64,000 nucleotides of DNA from Formicarius rufipectus (GCA_013399695.1 VXAU01000303.1:520107-584106), one strand, 5' to 3'; positions 1 through 12,955 are shown, numbered from the stretch's first letter. Notes: generated by a model not told the origin, from the letters alone. A program made the numbers and translations.

Positions 1-3000
1 CAATGCTGATCTCGAACTGTACCAAAATACATGAGACTGACAGAAACAAACCACATGGAACTTTCAAAACTTTAAAAAACTGTCACAAAAGACTTTGTTG
101 TCATAGTTGAGTTGACTGTAGATGGTAATTGAATATACTCCTTTGGAACTATTTCATCACGTATGTTTCCTGCTCATTGTGATACATTAAAAAAAAATGA
201 GCAAAAGCTCTCGTCTCAATGTCCCGCGTGTGCAGTGCTGGGTCCGTGTCGGGTGGGCGTGTGCCACGTGGCACGCTGTGACATGGCGTGGCATGGCTTA
301 GTGTGGCACATGCATTGCCCCATGCAGGTGGTTACCACCACAGAGCTGTGTGTGTGCACACGTGTCCTCGTGCATCACTGGCATGCACATGCCAGTACAC
401 GCGTGTCTGCATCCCTCCCCACGTGGGGATCCAGATGCCTATCAGGGTGACTGTGTCTGGCTGATAACTGCGAACTCCCATCCCACTGGAAGCAGAGCGC
501 CAAGCAGTGACATCTGTACCCCAGCATTTGGATGCCTTACATGTGAAAAGGACATCATAAGTGAAGTTCATGTTATGAAATAATTGTGAAAGGTTCTGGG
601 CATGGTGCTGTAATGAATCGTTCAAGGGAAAGCACAGTGCCATCATGGTCATTATGAAACCTGCAAACTAAAATTGTATCTGTTTCCTTCTGACAGTAAA
701 TCAAAAGGAGATGCAGGTAAGTAGGCAAGTGGCAACCCTCTGTTCTGCTTCTTCGGTAGAGAGGGAACCCACAGGAACTGCTGAGTGTTCAGTACACAAA
801 TCTCGTGACAAAAACTGCCCCTAGCAGCAGAAAATGCTTGAAATTCATCAATAGGGACCACATCCATCCAAAAGAAGTCACATGGGCCACCACTCGTCTC
901 TAATTTATAACAAATTTATTTATTTATAAAAAAATAAATAATTTACACCCACCATTGCAGGTGAGGTGAATGTCTGTCCAGTGTGGGTGTCCACAGTGTC
1001 CAAGTGGAGCAAAGGGCATGGAGAGGAATCTGGCAGCTCCTGCAGGCGAAGAGTGTGCTTTGCTTAACACTCATACTGATTCAACCTCCACAAGCCATGA
1101 ATTACGAAGTGGGTCAAAATCTCCAAGCCCCCCATAACACCAGATGGACATTGGCATACCCAACATGCCCATACCCAACCATCTCCTGCCCAGAAGCAGC
1201 CTCAAAAGGGGAGACCCTGTGCTGCAGACGACCAGGGTCATGGGGCCAAGTCCTCTTGGACTCACTGCAACTCAAGACTACAAAACTCACTTCTGGCCAG
1301 GCTGCCTGGTCGATTCCCTGGTTTGGGCAGTGTTCTTCTGGCATGAGCCTAAACAGACTGGGATCTGGATTGTCTCTCAGTTGATTGTTTTTGAGGTTTT
1401 TTTTTTAATGGGAAAGCTCCATCCTGCCTTTTCCACAGGTGGATGGGACTGCAGTGGTAACAGGGTCATCGGTGTGACCCTCCTGCAGCCAGTGTTTGCA
1501 CTGCACTGCATTAATATCACTGCTGTTCTTAGGCCAGACATTTTAGAAGTTTATTATATAACACTGCCATTTATTCCTGGGTTGAATTCCAGTGTAAAAC
1601 AGTCACGCTTGAGGAAGTGCCTCGTTAATGCTCAGGAAGGTGTAAATGGCCTCGAGTAGCTGCACAAACTGCAAACTAAAAACCTCTGCATGAGCCTCCT
1701 GCTCGGAGCAGCCCATCCGTGGGAATTGTGCAAACCTCTGACAGGAATAAAAAGGTTTTTCCATGCTGTGATTCTGGTAAGAGGAGGCTGGGAGTCATTT
1801 TTAATGACCTTTCATTGCCATCATTTCGAAGAGATTCAGCTCTCACTAGTGCACTCCTACAGACCAAAAAACCGCATATTTACACAACCGGAGAAGGACC
1901 TGTGCTGCCAATGGATTTGTAGCAGCATTTCCAGCTGGAGGCTCCAGGGGAGCTTGGCCCTGGTACAGCATGGCAGCTGCAGCGATGTCGCTCCTGCCGC
2001 TGCATCCCCGCTGAGCCAGGCAAGGTCCCACGGTCACACCTGGGCTGGAAGGTGTTGGCTGCTGAGAGCCAACATCTCCGATGGATGTGCTGGGAAACTG
2101 CCACAGGGCCCAGGTTGTGCCAGCAGTGGCAAAGGGTTAAATCCATCAGTGCTTAAACTCAGATGTGTGGGTTCTCTCCTCCGAGCTCGTTAACAAGGTA
2201 CACCTGATGATCTAAAGCACTAGAGAGTCATTTTAATTAACGCTCTGCCAGAGGGGATGTGGTGAAGACACTGATTTCACTCCAATGACTTTCTATTCTG
2301 GTGTATTGCAGAAAGGTGTGTTAGTCCCTGGGCTGACGTGAGCTAATCCAGCCACCACTGCGTGGGCACAGCCACAGCTCAGCTCTGCAAGGGCAGCTCA
2401 GCACCGAGCGCTGGCACCATCCACGGGTCAAGGCTGTGGCCCCTCGGCAGGGCTGTGTGGGGCTGGCTCTGGTGCCTCGTCCCCAGCAGGACGCAGCTGG
2501 CTGTCCCCACCTCACTGGCAGGGCACAGGTGGCAGGGGGTTGGCAGCACTATGGAATGACAGACTCAGCCCTGCGGCCATCAGCACCTTTCCACGTGGGA
2601 CCACAGGGCTGAGGGCACCGAGCTGTGCCCACTGTCCCACCCCAAGGGACAGCACCCACCTGCGCCATGAAGGAGCCATGACAGCATGAAGGAGACAGCA
2701 GAGCTCTGTGCAGTGATGGAGAGACTTCACACTGTGCCCCAGAGAACAGATAGTGGTACCTATAAATGGTATTGTGCTGTTGGTTTAGATGGGAGCATGA
2801 TGTTACTTAATTAATGTTTTAATACCCTAGGCATCTTCAGTGCCGTATAATTCATATCGATTCAGCTGTGAGCATGTTCAGTTAAAAAGACTCTCTTTCC
2901 TAAGCAAACTTTCAATTATATTGAATTGTCACAGAGAAAAAAGGTCTTTTCTCAGCATGGGGGAGGGGAGCTTTCTACCAAACCACTGCTGGCCAGGATG
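1..3000. other. No supported gene
   Basis: A GT/GC-rich stretch at 215-450 with many CATGC/GTGGC steps and an AT-rich patch at 900-945. Sequence at 2780-2950 looks moderately conserved. No exon could be supported. Confidence 0.6.
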
Positions 3001-3003
3001 GGC

Positions 3004-3120
3004 ATACATGTGCACATGCACACACATGCACACACATACACATGTACGCACACACATACACATGTACACACACACTTGCACATGCACACACACGTGCTGC
3101 ATACATACACATGTGCACAG
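3004..3120. repeat. Interrupted (CA)n microsatellite
   Basis: CACACA runs broken by TGTG, CATGT and TACG steps, so it also forms many short palindromes such as ACATGT and TGTACA. Frames through it (Cys/Val/His/Thr-rich) are not genes. Confidence 0.92.
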
Positions 3121-3699
3121 TGCCCAACGCCCTCCTCCCCCAGCACTTCCACCCTCCCTGAGCTGCCAGTGCCCTCCCAGCATGGCCTGTAGCTGCAGTG
3201 GAGGGTCAGTGGGGTTGGCCACGGCCAAGGCACAGAACTGCACATGCCAGGCCGGTCAAGGGAGGTTAATGCCAAATCAGAATTGGCAGGAAATTGTCAT
3301 CAGGGCAGAGAGAGAAGGCAAAACCCCTCTTCCCCCCCACAGTCCGGTTGATGTGGTATGGAATGTTGAGTGTTTTGGCAGAGCAGTACCTGTTCTTTTT
3401 CAAGCAGCAGTTCAGTGCCCGTTGTGTGACACCATGTCCCTCCTGCTCCAGCAGTGCCCATGATCAGCACACGCAGTAGGAGAGAGGGACACGGGACGTG
3501 ACCGGCCTTATCACCCTTCCTTTGGCCCTGCTAAGCACCAGTGAGCGGCAGATGGAAGGGGCCCCATGTGCCCATGGCCAGGAAGGGCCACGGGGACAGA
3601 CACAGGATTGCCTTGTCCCATCCGTGCTGGGTTTTGTAGGCCTGGGACTTCGTTCTGGGCAGGCCGGCAGCTTCAGGAAGGACATCTGCAAAGGTCCTC

Positions 3700-4220
3700 C
3701 ATTCCAGGGCAGGTTAGCTGTGGTGTGGAAAGGGCCCTGGCACACTCCCAGCGGGTCGGCCCGGTCGCCTCGCGGCCCTCCTGCCCACACAGCGCAGGGG
3801 GCACAGCGGACCTCGGGGCTCTGCGCCCAGGGAGCCGTGTCCCCTTCGCACAGAGCGGCAGAGACAAGGTGGAGGGCTGCGTGCACACGCTCCGGAGCCC
3901 AGGATGTGGCTCTGTGCCCCACAGGAGCCCCCTCAGCCTGCGGGGCCGCAGCGAGGCCGCGGGTGAGCGGCGAGACCTCCCCGGGCCCGGGTGCGGCCCC
4001 GGCGCCGCAGCCGAGGGACGGGGCGGCAACATTTGTGAGGATACACCTTTGTTCTCAGCAACAGAAAGTTACCTTGGCGTTCCGGAACGATAAAAGGAGC
4101 GGAGCCGTGTGTGTCAGCCGAGCAGCGGTCGCGGCTCCGAGCAGCTGTCCCTCGGCCCCTGCCCGGCCAACCCTGCCGTCCCCACAGTGAGGGGAAAAGA
4201 AAGCTCCTGCCCCACAGGTT
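3700..4220. promoter_or_regulatory. CpG island, possible minus-strand first exon
   Basis: GC- and CpG-rich sequence. On the minus strand an ideal 5' splice site, ACGCCAAG|GTAACT, sits at 4073/4072 on the low-coordinate edge of the island, as expected for a first exon transcribed leftward. The frame upstream of it is open but low in information, so the exon may be untranslated. A GATAAAAGG sequence at 4088-4096 could be read as a plus-strand TATA-like element. No downstream exon was confirmed. Confidence 0.38.
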
Positions 4221-4261
4221 CTCCTCCGCCAGGGAGGCTTTATCAAGAATTTCTGTCTGCT

Positions 4262-4382
4262 TGGTTTTTTTGGGTTTTCTTTTTTATTTGTTTTGTGGTT
4301 GGTGGGGATTTTTTGTTGCGTGCTTGTTGGGTTTTTTTTGGGGGGGGTGTGTTTTTTGTTGGTTTTTTTTTTTTTTTTTTAA
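4262..4382. repeat. T/G-rich low-complexity tract
   Basis: TTTTTTGGG-type sequence ending in a run of about 18 T. Aromatic-rich frames here are artefacts. Confidence 0.9.
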
Positions 4383-4861
4383 AATAACGAGGCAAAGATA
4401 AAAATTCAGTTTTTTCATTACTCCCTATTTTCACAGCCTGCTGAACAAAAACACAAAGCGCTTCTCCCGCTGCCCCTTGCTCCCCGGCCCTGCCTCTTTC
4501 TCCCATGGAGTTCAATTAAAGAAAGGCGAAAATTGAAGCTGTTGTACGCAAGGCGATTGCAACATGCATATTTGATTTTTATGATGGATCTAAATTGCTG
4601 AATAAGGCCGTGGAACAAAGGGAGACTGCGGCTTCCTGCCCATCACAGCCAGGCAGCCACTGCAGAACAAAAGCGCCAGCCATTAGGGGCTCAGCGGGGA
4701 GACACATTATATAAATGACTTTGTTTCTCTGCCCCTTCCCCCCCACGGGGGCTCGGACGGGGCTGGGGGCTGCTGATTCCACACCCCGGGGAGAGCAGGA
4801 GGCACGGGGCGGCTGCGGGAGCCCCGCGCACCCCGCATCGGCGGCGGCCACACTGAGCCCC

Positions 4862-5140
4862 GGGGTGCGGGACAGCCCGACCCGCCGGGGCTGGGGACAC
4901 AGCCTGACCCTCCGGGGACACAGCCTGACCCTCCGGGGACACAGCCTGACCCGCCGGGACACAGCCTGACCCGCCGGGGACACAGCCTGACCCGCCGGGA
5001 CACAGCCTGACCCGCCGGGGACACAGCCCGACCCGCCGGGGAAAAAAGCCCGACCCGCCGGGGCTGGGGGCAAAGCCTGACCCGGCGGGGACACAGCCCG
5101 ACCCTCCGGGGCTGGGGACACAGCCCGACCCGCGGCTCTG
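4862..5140. repeat. GC-rich minisatellite, 20-21-bp unit
   Basis: About ten tandem copies of a unit like ACACAGCCTGACCCGCCGGGG, alternating 20 and 21 bp, with CTGGGG insertions in some copies. Each unit carries a CCGGGG block. The array lies in a CpG-rich segment, and its minus-strand frames (Gly-Ser-Gly-Cys-Val-Pro repeats) are artefacts. Confidence 0.9.
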
Positions 5141-5199
5141 CCCCCGCCGGGTTTCAGGGGAGCTGCCATCAAACCATGGTGGCCCTGGCACAACGGGAA

Positions 5200-6790
5200 T
5201 GCTGCTCAGGCATTTGGTGACATACTCCTTAACAGCACCCTTCGCGGCCCAGGCTGCGGCGCTGTGTGGCAAGCTGGGGCGGCAGCAGCACCGTGCGAGA
5301 ACAGCTGAGAAAGGCCAGCCCGGACTGCCCCGACTGGCCCCACCGCCCACCAACCAAGGGGTGCTGGGCAGCGGCACGGAGGGAGAAGACTGCACCCACG
5401 GCGAACTGCGGGGCTGATCTCCGCTCGCAGGACCTGCCAGTTGTGTTCAGGGAAAAGGTGTTCGTCAGGGAGGCTTTGGACAGAAGATCTGTGATTCCTC
5501 AGTCTGCAACGGAAGGTGCTTGACAAGGGTGGGATCTGGTTAGGATCAGACCGGGTTGGTTTCCCACTAGCTCCTCGAAGCTGCTGTAGAGGAGAGCTGG
5601 GCCGTGCCCCATGGACAGTGTTTCTGCACAGGTAGGCACTGACACCCTTTGGTGGTGCAGACAACCCTCCACAATGTGCCTGAGTGATGGATATTTCCAA
5701 GGTGTTCCTGTGTTCTGGCACAGCCCCCAGCTGTCCACAATTGCAATGCCTGTGCCCAGCAGACACGTGGCTGCTCCTTATGCCTCTGTCCCACCTCAGC
5801 ATGATTCCAGGGTGCCCTGGAGGGATTCCAGCCCCAGCCTGTGTGTCATGGCCAGCACCTGTGGAACACCCATGCAAGCCAAGGCAGATGTGAGGGGATA
5901 GAGCGAGTGGCTCTCCAAGTCCTACGGGCACAGCAAAACCTGCCTATGTCATGTTGGTGTCCAGGAGCACTCAGGAATGGTACTGCCCTGCTGGAGGGGA
6001 TAGGCTCAGGACTTGGCTGTCACTGGCCCTGGTCCAGCTGTTGTGAGCTGCTCTGGTCGTGCTGGGGGGTGCCAGGGGCTGCTCTCATCCCCTCCTACTG
6101 AAAATGTGACAAAACACTGGAGAAAACAACCAGCCTGACTGAACGCACAGTTTCTTCCCCTAATGTATCCCCAGGTCCTCTGCCCGGCTGTCCCACTCTG
6201 TGCTGCCCCATGGAATTGCATCCTTCATGAATAGTGTCCTAAGGGGTCTTCCCAACCCCCCACTGTGCTCTGTAGGGCAGGAAGGAGTGTGGCACATGCC
6301 ACCTTGACAGTGGCGATGGCCATGCCAGACAGCCAGTGCTCCGGGGGGCAGTAGGCACTGAGAGCCCACCACAGCCCTGAGTCCACTCACCACAGCCCCA
6401 TGTCCTACCATCCACAGCCCTAAGGGCCCACCACAGCCCTGCATCCCACCATCCACTGCACTGCTAACCACCACCTGCTACCGACAAAGTGGCTGGAGGG
6501 AACTGTGCCAAGGTTTTGCTGGGAGAACCTTGGCAAGACCCACGATAAGGCAACAGGGCAGCTGGGGAAGATATCCCAGGTGGAATCCTAGGCTGGCTTG
6601 GGAGGAGGTGCAGGGGAGACTGTGAGAAAGCTGGAACAGCCCGTGAGAAGGCAGGAATGTGTTCAGCTCTTTAAAGTTTGATTTCCATGACCTTTCTACT
6701 GCTGGCTGCTGCTCCCCCAGTGCCACTCCCAGCACTGACTGGGGCAGTTTGTGTTTTCCCTGCTAAGGAGCTAAACTGAGATGCTGTGTG
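5200..6790. other. No supported gene
   Basis: Moderately GC-rich unique sequence. A repetitive CCACAGCCCT-type patch occurs at 6365-6470. Open frames here (for example 5931-5206 minus) look accidental. Confidence 0.55.
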
Positions 6791-6819
6791 TAAGAAATGG
6801 GAAGTGACAAGATATGACC

Positions 6820-7345
6820 GAAGCATTGGAAATCAATCCAAACTAAATGTGCTTCTTAACTATAAGTGAACAGTTGAAAACAATCCTCTTTTATAGCCAT
6901 GGAGATAAATACTCTGTTTTTATTAGGAAAAAATTGCTTTGGACTGAATAAAGTCGTTTGATTAACAAGTCAAAGCAGATGGTTTATTGATGTTTCAGAA
7001 AGGAGTTTACAAGGTCTAGTGAAAAAACAGCCCCAGCTCTGAATTAACAAATTACCCGGGTATGTGGGACATTGACAGTTCACTGCTAATAGATTTATGG
7101 GCTGCTGCTGGGTGTTTCATCCCCATTTGGTTTATTATGATAAAATATTGGGGCAGGGGTAACCTATAGCCTCCCTGCAATATACTGTATCGACCCCTGA
7201 CCCTGGGAGCCTGACAGCAAACCTATATATTAGATTCTTAATTTGTCTTAATCTAACAGAATCGGCCTCCATGCTGTAATTATTTTCCAAAGGCGATGGT
7301 GTGAGTGTGTGCGAGCACTGCAGGTGAAGGTGGATCACTCTGTCT
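6820..7345. promoter_or_regulatory. Candidate conserved noncoding block
   Basis: AT-rich complex sequence without repeats or usable reading frames, dense in homeodomain-like TAAT/ATTA cores and a GATTAACAAG element, ending in TCTTAATTTGTCTTAATCTAAC. It looks like deeply conserved vertebrate noncoding DNA. This is judged from appearance only. Confidence 0.35.
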
Positions 7346-7349
7346 ACTG

Positions 7350-8410
7350 CACCGGAGATACAGTTCCACTGCTAAGGACTGAAGAGATCACAGCAGGAAC
7401 AGAACAGGAGCATCACTGTCCCATGAAGCAGGACAAGACATCGAGAAATAACAAAACTCCCAGATGCTATAAATTAACCCCATAAAACCAATTTACAGGG
7501 ACACCTTGACAGCACCTGAAAATACTCAACAATTGTAGCTGGCAATGTATGGACTTAAAGAAGTGGAGCCACAGAGCTGACCCTTTTCCTATAAACTTAT
7601 GGAACTTACGGCAACAGCCTTGAAGCCCTGTGTGCAGACACAGCTTCCCACCAGAGTGTCATGTCCTGTGGGTGGGCAGAGGGACCACCGAGGATGCAGT
7701 CTGCTTTGAATCCACAGCTGCTGAGGCTTTGTGTGTGACATTTCAGGATTCAAATGCAGTATTTGCACGCTCCTGTGTCAGAGCAGCAGTGTTAGCCAAC
7801 ACCTCAGGCATGGGCACTGTCGCCTGTGCCCCTCAGGGCTAACCACAGGCCGTAGTTACAGGCTGAGCTCAGCACTCAGAGCAGTGGAACTGGGCACGCT
7901 GCAGGGCAGGCACTGCTCATCCCTGTTCCCAGGTAACAACCACTGACCCCCAAGAAGATGTGCAGGTTTCCACCACTCTCAGTCCCGAGTAACGCACCAT
8001 GGGGGCAGCACGAGCCATGCCACCATGGCCCAGGAGCAGCGTGGGGCTCAGCCCTGCCAGGCAAAATGTAGATGAAGAGAAGGAGACAGTCTCTAAAGTT
8101 GCCCCCGTTGCTGAAGCAATCACTTCTGAGGAACTTGTGTGAAACCTTCACTTCCTCCTCCTACTTTTAAAACATCACCTCTTAAGGGCACAGGAGCAGC
8201 ACTTACTAAATGTCAGAAGTCAAACAGGTGAAGCAAAGGCCAACTTAGCTGAGCAGTAATCTTCTCTTGGAAATAAGGCAGAAAAGGAAGGTGTATGCCC
8301 AGTGGAAGCAAGGTCAAGCAACATGGGAAGAAAACCAAGATGCTGTTCACCACCGTAGGTAGAAAATTTGTGCAGCCAAAGCTGCCAGAAGCATGTGGGA
8401 GAATAAAAAG
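7350..8410. other. No supported gene
   Basis: Unique sequence without recognisable repeats or exon-like signals. Confidence 0.55.
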
Positions 8411-8411
8411 G

Positions 8412-8474
8412 TGTTGTTTTGGGTTTTGTTTTGTTTTTTGTTTGTTTGTTTGTTTTTGTGGGTTTTTTTTCCAA
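8412..8474. repeat. TTTG-rich tract beside the CR1
   Basis: GTTTT and GTTT repeats directly before the 5' edge of the CR1 copy. Confidence 0.88.
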
Positions 8475-9247
8475 ATATATTAATGGCAATAGGCAATTTA
8501 GAAATAACATCAGCCCATTGCAGGATGAGGATGGTCACCTCCCAAATAGGGACAGTAACAAATCAGAGCTGTTCAATGCTTTCTTTGCCTCTGTCTTCAA
8601 CACAGATAACAGATCAAGGGGGTTTCAGTGCCCTGAGCTGCAGGACCATGACTTGAGAATGATCAACTCCATGTCACCCCTGAAATTGTGTGGGGTCTGC
8701 TACTCCAGCTGGATCTCTGCAAATGTATGGGGTTTGATGAGATTTATCCAACAATCCTCAAAAGTCTTTTGTGATGACAAAAATGTCATCACAAAACCTC
8801 TCTCAAAGACTTTTGAACAGGGAGGGGTCTGGAGATGAAACCTTATGAGGAGCGACTGAAGTTACTTGTCTGTTCAGTCCGGAGGAGACTGAGGGGAGAC
8901 CTCATCACAGTCTACAACTTCCTTGTGAGGGTAAGAGGAGGAGCAGGCACTGATCTCTGCTCTCTGTGACCAGCAACAGGACCCAAGGGAACAGCTGGAG
9001 TTGCGGCAGAGGAGGTTTAGGCTGAATATTCGAAAAGATTCTTCACCCAGAGGGGTGCTCAGGCACTGGACCAGGCTCCTCAGTGAAGCTGTGACAACAC
9101 CAAGGCTGACAGAGCTCAGTAAGCATATGGACAACACTCTTAGGCACATGATGTAATTCTTGAGGTGTCCTGCACAGGTCCAGGAGTTGGACTCAGTGAT
9201 CCTGATGGGTCCCTTCCACCTCAATGTATTCTATGACTCTGTGATTC
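8475..9247 (+). mobile_element. CR1 LINE, internally deleted copy
   Basis: Two parts in order. At 8475-8830 a decayed ORF2 piece includes LFNAFFASVFNTDN, typical of the linker before the CR1 reverse transcriptase. At about 8815-9247 comes the 3' end: the RRLRGDLITVYN-like segment, the Gln/Arg-rich block, and the terminal GGACTCAGTGATCC...TTCTATGACTCTGTGATTC tail. The reverse transcriptase core between them is missing. Not functional. A T/G-rich tract directly precedes it. Confidence 0.85.
8760..8814. other. Inverted repeat (hairpin) in the CR1 copy
   Basis: TTTTGTGATGAC (8767-8778) and GTCATCACAAAA (8785-8796) pair perfectly around a 6-base loop. Outside them AAAAGTC (8760-8766) pairs with GACTTTT (8808-8814) after an 11-base bulge. 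Standard CR1 has no such structure at this point, and it coincides with the internal deletion junction. Confidence 0.75.
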
Positions 9248-9249
9248 CT

Positions 9250-10210
9250 TCTCTTCATTATTGTGTCAGCTCACACATGGCAGCTCCTTCAGACAGGTGA
9301 TAGGGGCATGCTGTAGCTCGGGACTTGCCATTTTTTGTGCCCAAGTCGGGTAGTTGTCGTGCCCAGGTTTAGGATCAGAGCACACCACGGCCTGTGCCTG
9401 CTCCCCTTCTCTGTCTGCCCCACCAGCCTGGGCAGAGCCAGGAGCTGACCCCAAAAAGAGGCACAGGGAGCACAGGGGGAGAGGCTCTGGAGCCAGGGGC
9501 TGTGCTAATGCACCGCTCCAGCGGGCTCAGCAGTGTCTGTGTGTGCCCAAGGAGGACACAGTGATGAATGGGCAACAAATGTGTCTTTTATTGCTTCCAG
9601 TGCACACAGGCATTTTCTCTCTCTCTTTTAGAGGGGCTGTCAGACCACTAGAAACAGGAACTCTCATGATTTGTTCTGTAGCCATTTCCCTTTCTCTTCT
9701 GTAATAGGATCTGCAGAAATGATTTAAAGAGCTGGAGACAATTTAGTATCTTCTTTACCTCTCTCCCCACACTTCCTATGAGTTCACCAGGTACCCTCCA
9801 GATGAACTAGTCCTACTCTAAAATATTATTTCTAGGCTTTATTCCTCTAATTAATTAACCGTCTGCAACTTTATTTACCAGGTTCTGGATTAGCTCTGAG
9901 ACTAGTGACTATCCAGAGCTGCTGCTTGCTTCAGCAGTCTTTCAGTCTGTTTATATTTTATTTGGAGAAGAGGGGCTCCAACATATACAAACTGTCCTGA
10001 AGCTTAGCAGATATTCCAGGGAATCACAGGACTGTATCTCATCTTCTTCAGTAATTAGTTACTGTCTCATACCTCAGAGGAATCACAACAAACTTTCTTT
10101 CATGTGCTATTGCTCCTTAGGAAGCAGAAGAAAAATGAAAAGATCATTTTAATATTTCGGTAGTTCACATTACAATTTTAATCTCACCCCAAGTGCAGGA
10201 GCACTGGAGG
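9250..10210. other. No supported gene
   Basis: Unique sequence between two CR1 copies; nothing recognised. Confidence 0.55.
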
Positions 10211-10214
10211 GGGC

Positions 10215-10557
10215 ACCTTTTTATGCTCTATAACTACCTGATAGGAGGTTGGAGCCAGGTGGAGATTGGTTTCTTCCCCACTAACAAGTGACAGGACAAG
10301 AGGAAATGGCCTCAAGTTGAGCCAGAGGAGGTTCAGTTGGTTATTAGGGATTTTTTTTTTTACAGAAAGGGTTGTAAAGCCCAGGCATGGTCTACCCAGG
10401 GAGTTGTGGAATCACCATTCATGGAAGTGTTCAAAAAACATATGGATGTGGCACTTGGAAACATCATTTAGTGTGAACACAGTAGTGGTTCTGGACTGGC
10501 AGTTGGACTTGCTGACCTTAAAGGCCTTTTCCAACCTTACCAAGTCAGTGATTCTAA
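10215..10557 (+). mobile_element. CR1 LINE 3' fragment
   Basis: It begins in the CTATAACTACCTGATAGGAGG block and runs to the GACCTTAAAGGCCTTTTCCAACC...GTGATTCTAAT tail. A T9-rich insertion interrupts it near 10353. Truncated at the 5' end, as is usual for CR1. Confidence 0.85.
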
Positions 10558-10559
10558 TC

Positions 10560-12955
10560 TGTCACAGCTGTGAGCACAGGTGCCACAAATGGGCTCCGTT
10601 TGTAACCTCTTAAAGGACTGCTCAGCTGCAGCGTATCTAGGCACCTTCCCACACTTGGATTAACAACGCCAGTGAGTTTGTGCACCCTGCACTCTTTAGT
10701 GTGGATTGAAGGCCCATGGAGGGTGCATAAGGGAGCAGCCAAATCCAGAGTTTTCTCTTCAACTCCTCCAGCACTCACAGGAGCTTTGTGTCCCTCCCTG
10801 CAAATGATCCACACAGTGATAAGCTGGTCCCAGCCATTGTAACCAGGACAAGGGCTCAGGTTTAACAGGAGTTCCCAGCACACGCCTTGGGTACATCCCT
10901 GGGGCTGTACAAAGAGGTTCTGCCTCCCACCTGGGCTGACAGAGCAGTGATGGGCAGGGCTTGGTGTGTCTCTCCTGGCCTGTCTTGAGGTTGCACCAGC
11001 TGGTCTCTACACCTGCAGGATCGTTGTGCCTGGTGAGGTGACACTGAGGCACTGAGCGATGCACCTCATGGCACAGAGCCAGCACCATGTCACTGATGTC
11101 ACTGATGGCTGCAGGCACATGAGTTTGTGCTTCTGGCTCACATACCCATCTGGCAGCTCACTGCAGTTGTGCAGGGCTCTTCCAGATGAGTCCCTAGCAG
11201 GCTGGTGGAGTCACAGCTCCTGCTGACAACCTGCTGGCTGACTCTCTTCAGGAAAAAGTTTTGATGCATTGTCCTGGCATCCTGCTACCTTGGCTGGGGT
11301 CTGTTTGATTAACATTGCCAAGACAGCGGGTCTAGCAGGATGAGAAGGGAACTTTTCCCTCAACTCACTGACTGGAGCAAACCAACTTACAAGAAAGCAA
11401 TTTCATATTCAGGCCTTGGCTCAATTCCAAACTAGGATGGGTCTTAATCAATTGACCATAATAAAATAAACTCAGAGTTGGCCTCTGCAGGGTCCCTCAC
11501 ACCCCTGTAGATGTCCCCAACTGTAAGCTGAGTAAAACCACACCCAATTTCATAGACCCATAAGTGATGAATCAAAGCCAAATTACATAAAGTCATGTGT
11601 TAGTGTGGATCACTGCTGTTCCAAACTTCAAATTTTTGACCTGTGTGGATTTCAGCTGAAGGAATACTAAGAGAAAAAAGTTCTAAATATATTTTTCAAG
11701 ATAGAAAAGTTTCTGGTTAGAAAATTGTTACTAAATTGTGAGAGATGGGGAAAGAGTTGTAGTGGAAATAATTTGAGGAAATACTGTTGTAATGTGCCCA
11801 GCAGTGACCATAACTGGGCTTTACCCCCACAGAACCCTGGCTTTCTGGTGGTCTCCCTAGATTTCACATATTTAAATGATAACTTGCTCTGGAAAAGAAA
11901 CCGGAACTGGACATCGATTCCCAACACAGTTACCCCATTCATGCCACCTGGTATTTGAACAATACACATGGCTGCAAGAGTATTTTTCATTTGAGCTCTG
12001 TTACATTTTTCATGTGATGGTCCATTGCACCTGGGGCTTGGCCTTATGCTGAGCTAGACAAAAACAAATTAGAAGTTTCTCCCATAGTAGGCACTGCGTG
12101 GTTATTTCCTAGGCATCTCATATGCCTGAGGCGAGCACGGTTAGCGGAGGATTACTGCCCATGCCGCATAGCTTAGAAAGCTGCTTTGATTACAAAACCC
12201 AAAAAAAGGATATTAAATTTTTATTGCAAAAATATTTGTTTTTATTCAATCCTCTTCAAACAGCAGACAGAATTCCAAGCATTCTCTCGCTCTGTGATCA
12301 CACTCCAGTTCTAAGCAGGGAGAAGAAGTGAATTTCCAGTACTGTATTCCTCCCAAAGATCACAGACTGGAACTTTGCCTCTTGTCTTTTCCAAGGTCTG
12401 CCACTGTGAGCAGGGTCTGGACAAGCGGAGCTCCATCCTGTCAAGAAGGAGTGAGGGCTGGGAGAAACAGCAGCTCCCTTGTCATTATTTACACCTTTAG
12501 GGTTTCAGTGAGCTCAATTCCCTCCCTATTCTCCATCGAGTGTCAGGACAGCCAAGCAATTCCTTATTCCTATGATTTACCATTTGCCTGTGCATTTGTA
12601 AGTATTTTTCTTTTCTTGCCTATGGCAAGTGGGTTGCTGTATGGTCTCATGCACAAATATCTGAGTTATGCAGGTTTCCCAATTCCAAAGCTTGGCTTAT
12701 GCTTCACCTCTTTGACCAACTCTTCCATTCCCCAAACTGGCTGAGGGAGAGCAATCCAGCTACAGCATCTCCTGCGTTTGGAGCATTACCCTGTCTCGAA
12801 TCACGTCTATGTGTGCGGCTCAGAGGCTGCAGCAACTCCTTCAGCAGCTGGTAACACACATAAATCAGGGTCCAGCCTCGGTGGCTTTGACGGGGTTACA
12901 GCTGTGACAGGAACGCTGGCGAGGCGACGGCAGCAGGGTCTGGGGCTACGCTGAG
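10560..12955. other. No supported gene
   Basis: Unique sequence; nothing recognised up to the CpG promoter. Confidence 0.5.

Noticed and set aside
2840..3463. 207-aa ORF with His/Thr/Cys repeats
   Set aside because: Reads through the CA microsatellite; no splice or start support.
4579..5395. 200-234-aa minus-strand ORFs rich in GSGCVP
   Set aside because: Translation of the 20-21-bp minisatellite and flanks. A short stretch near 5190-5250 looks protein-like but has no donor.
8419..8838. 139-aa ORF
   Set aside because: T/G tract joined to a decayed CR1 ORF2 fragment; not a host gene.
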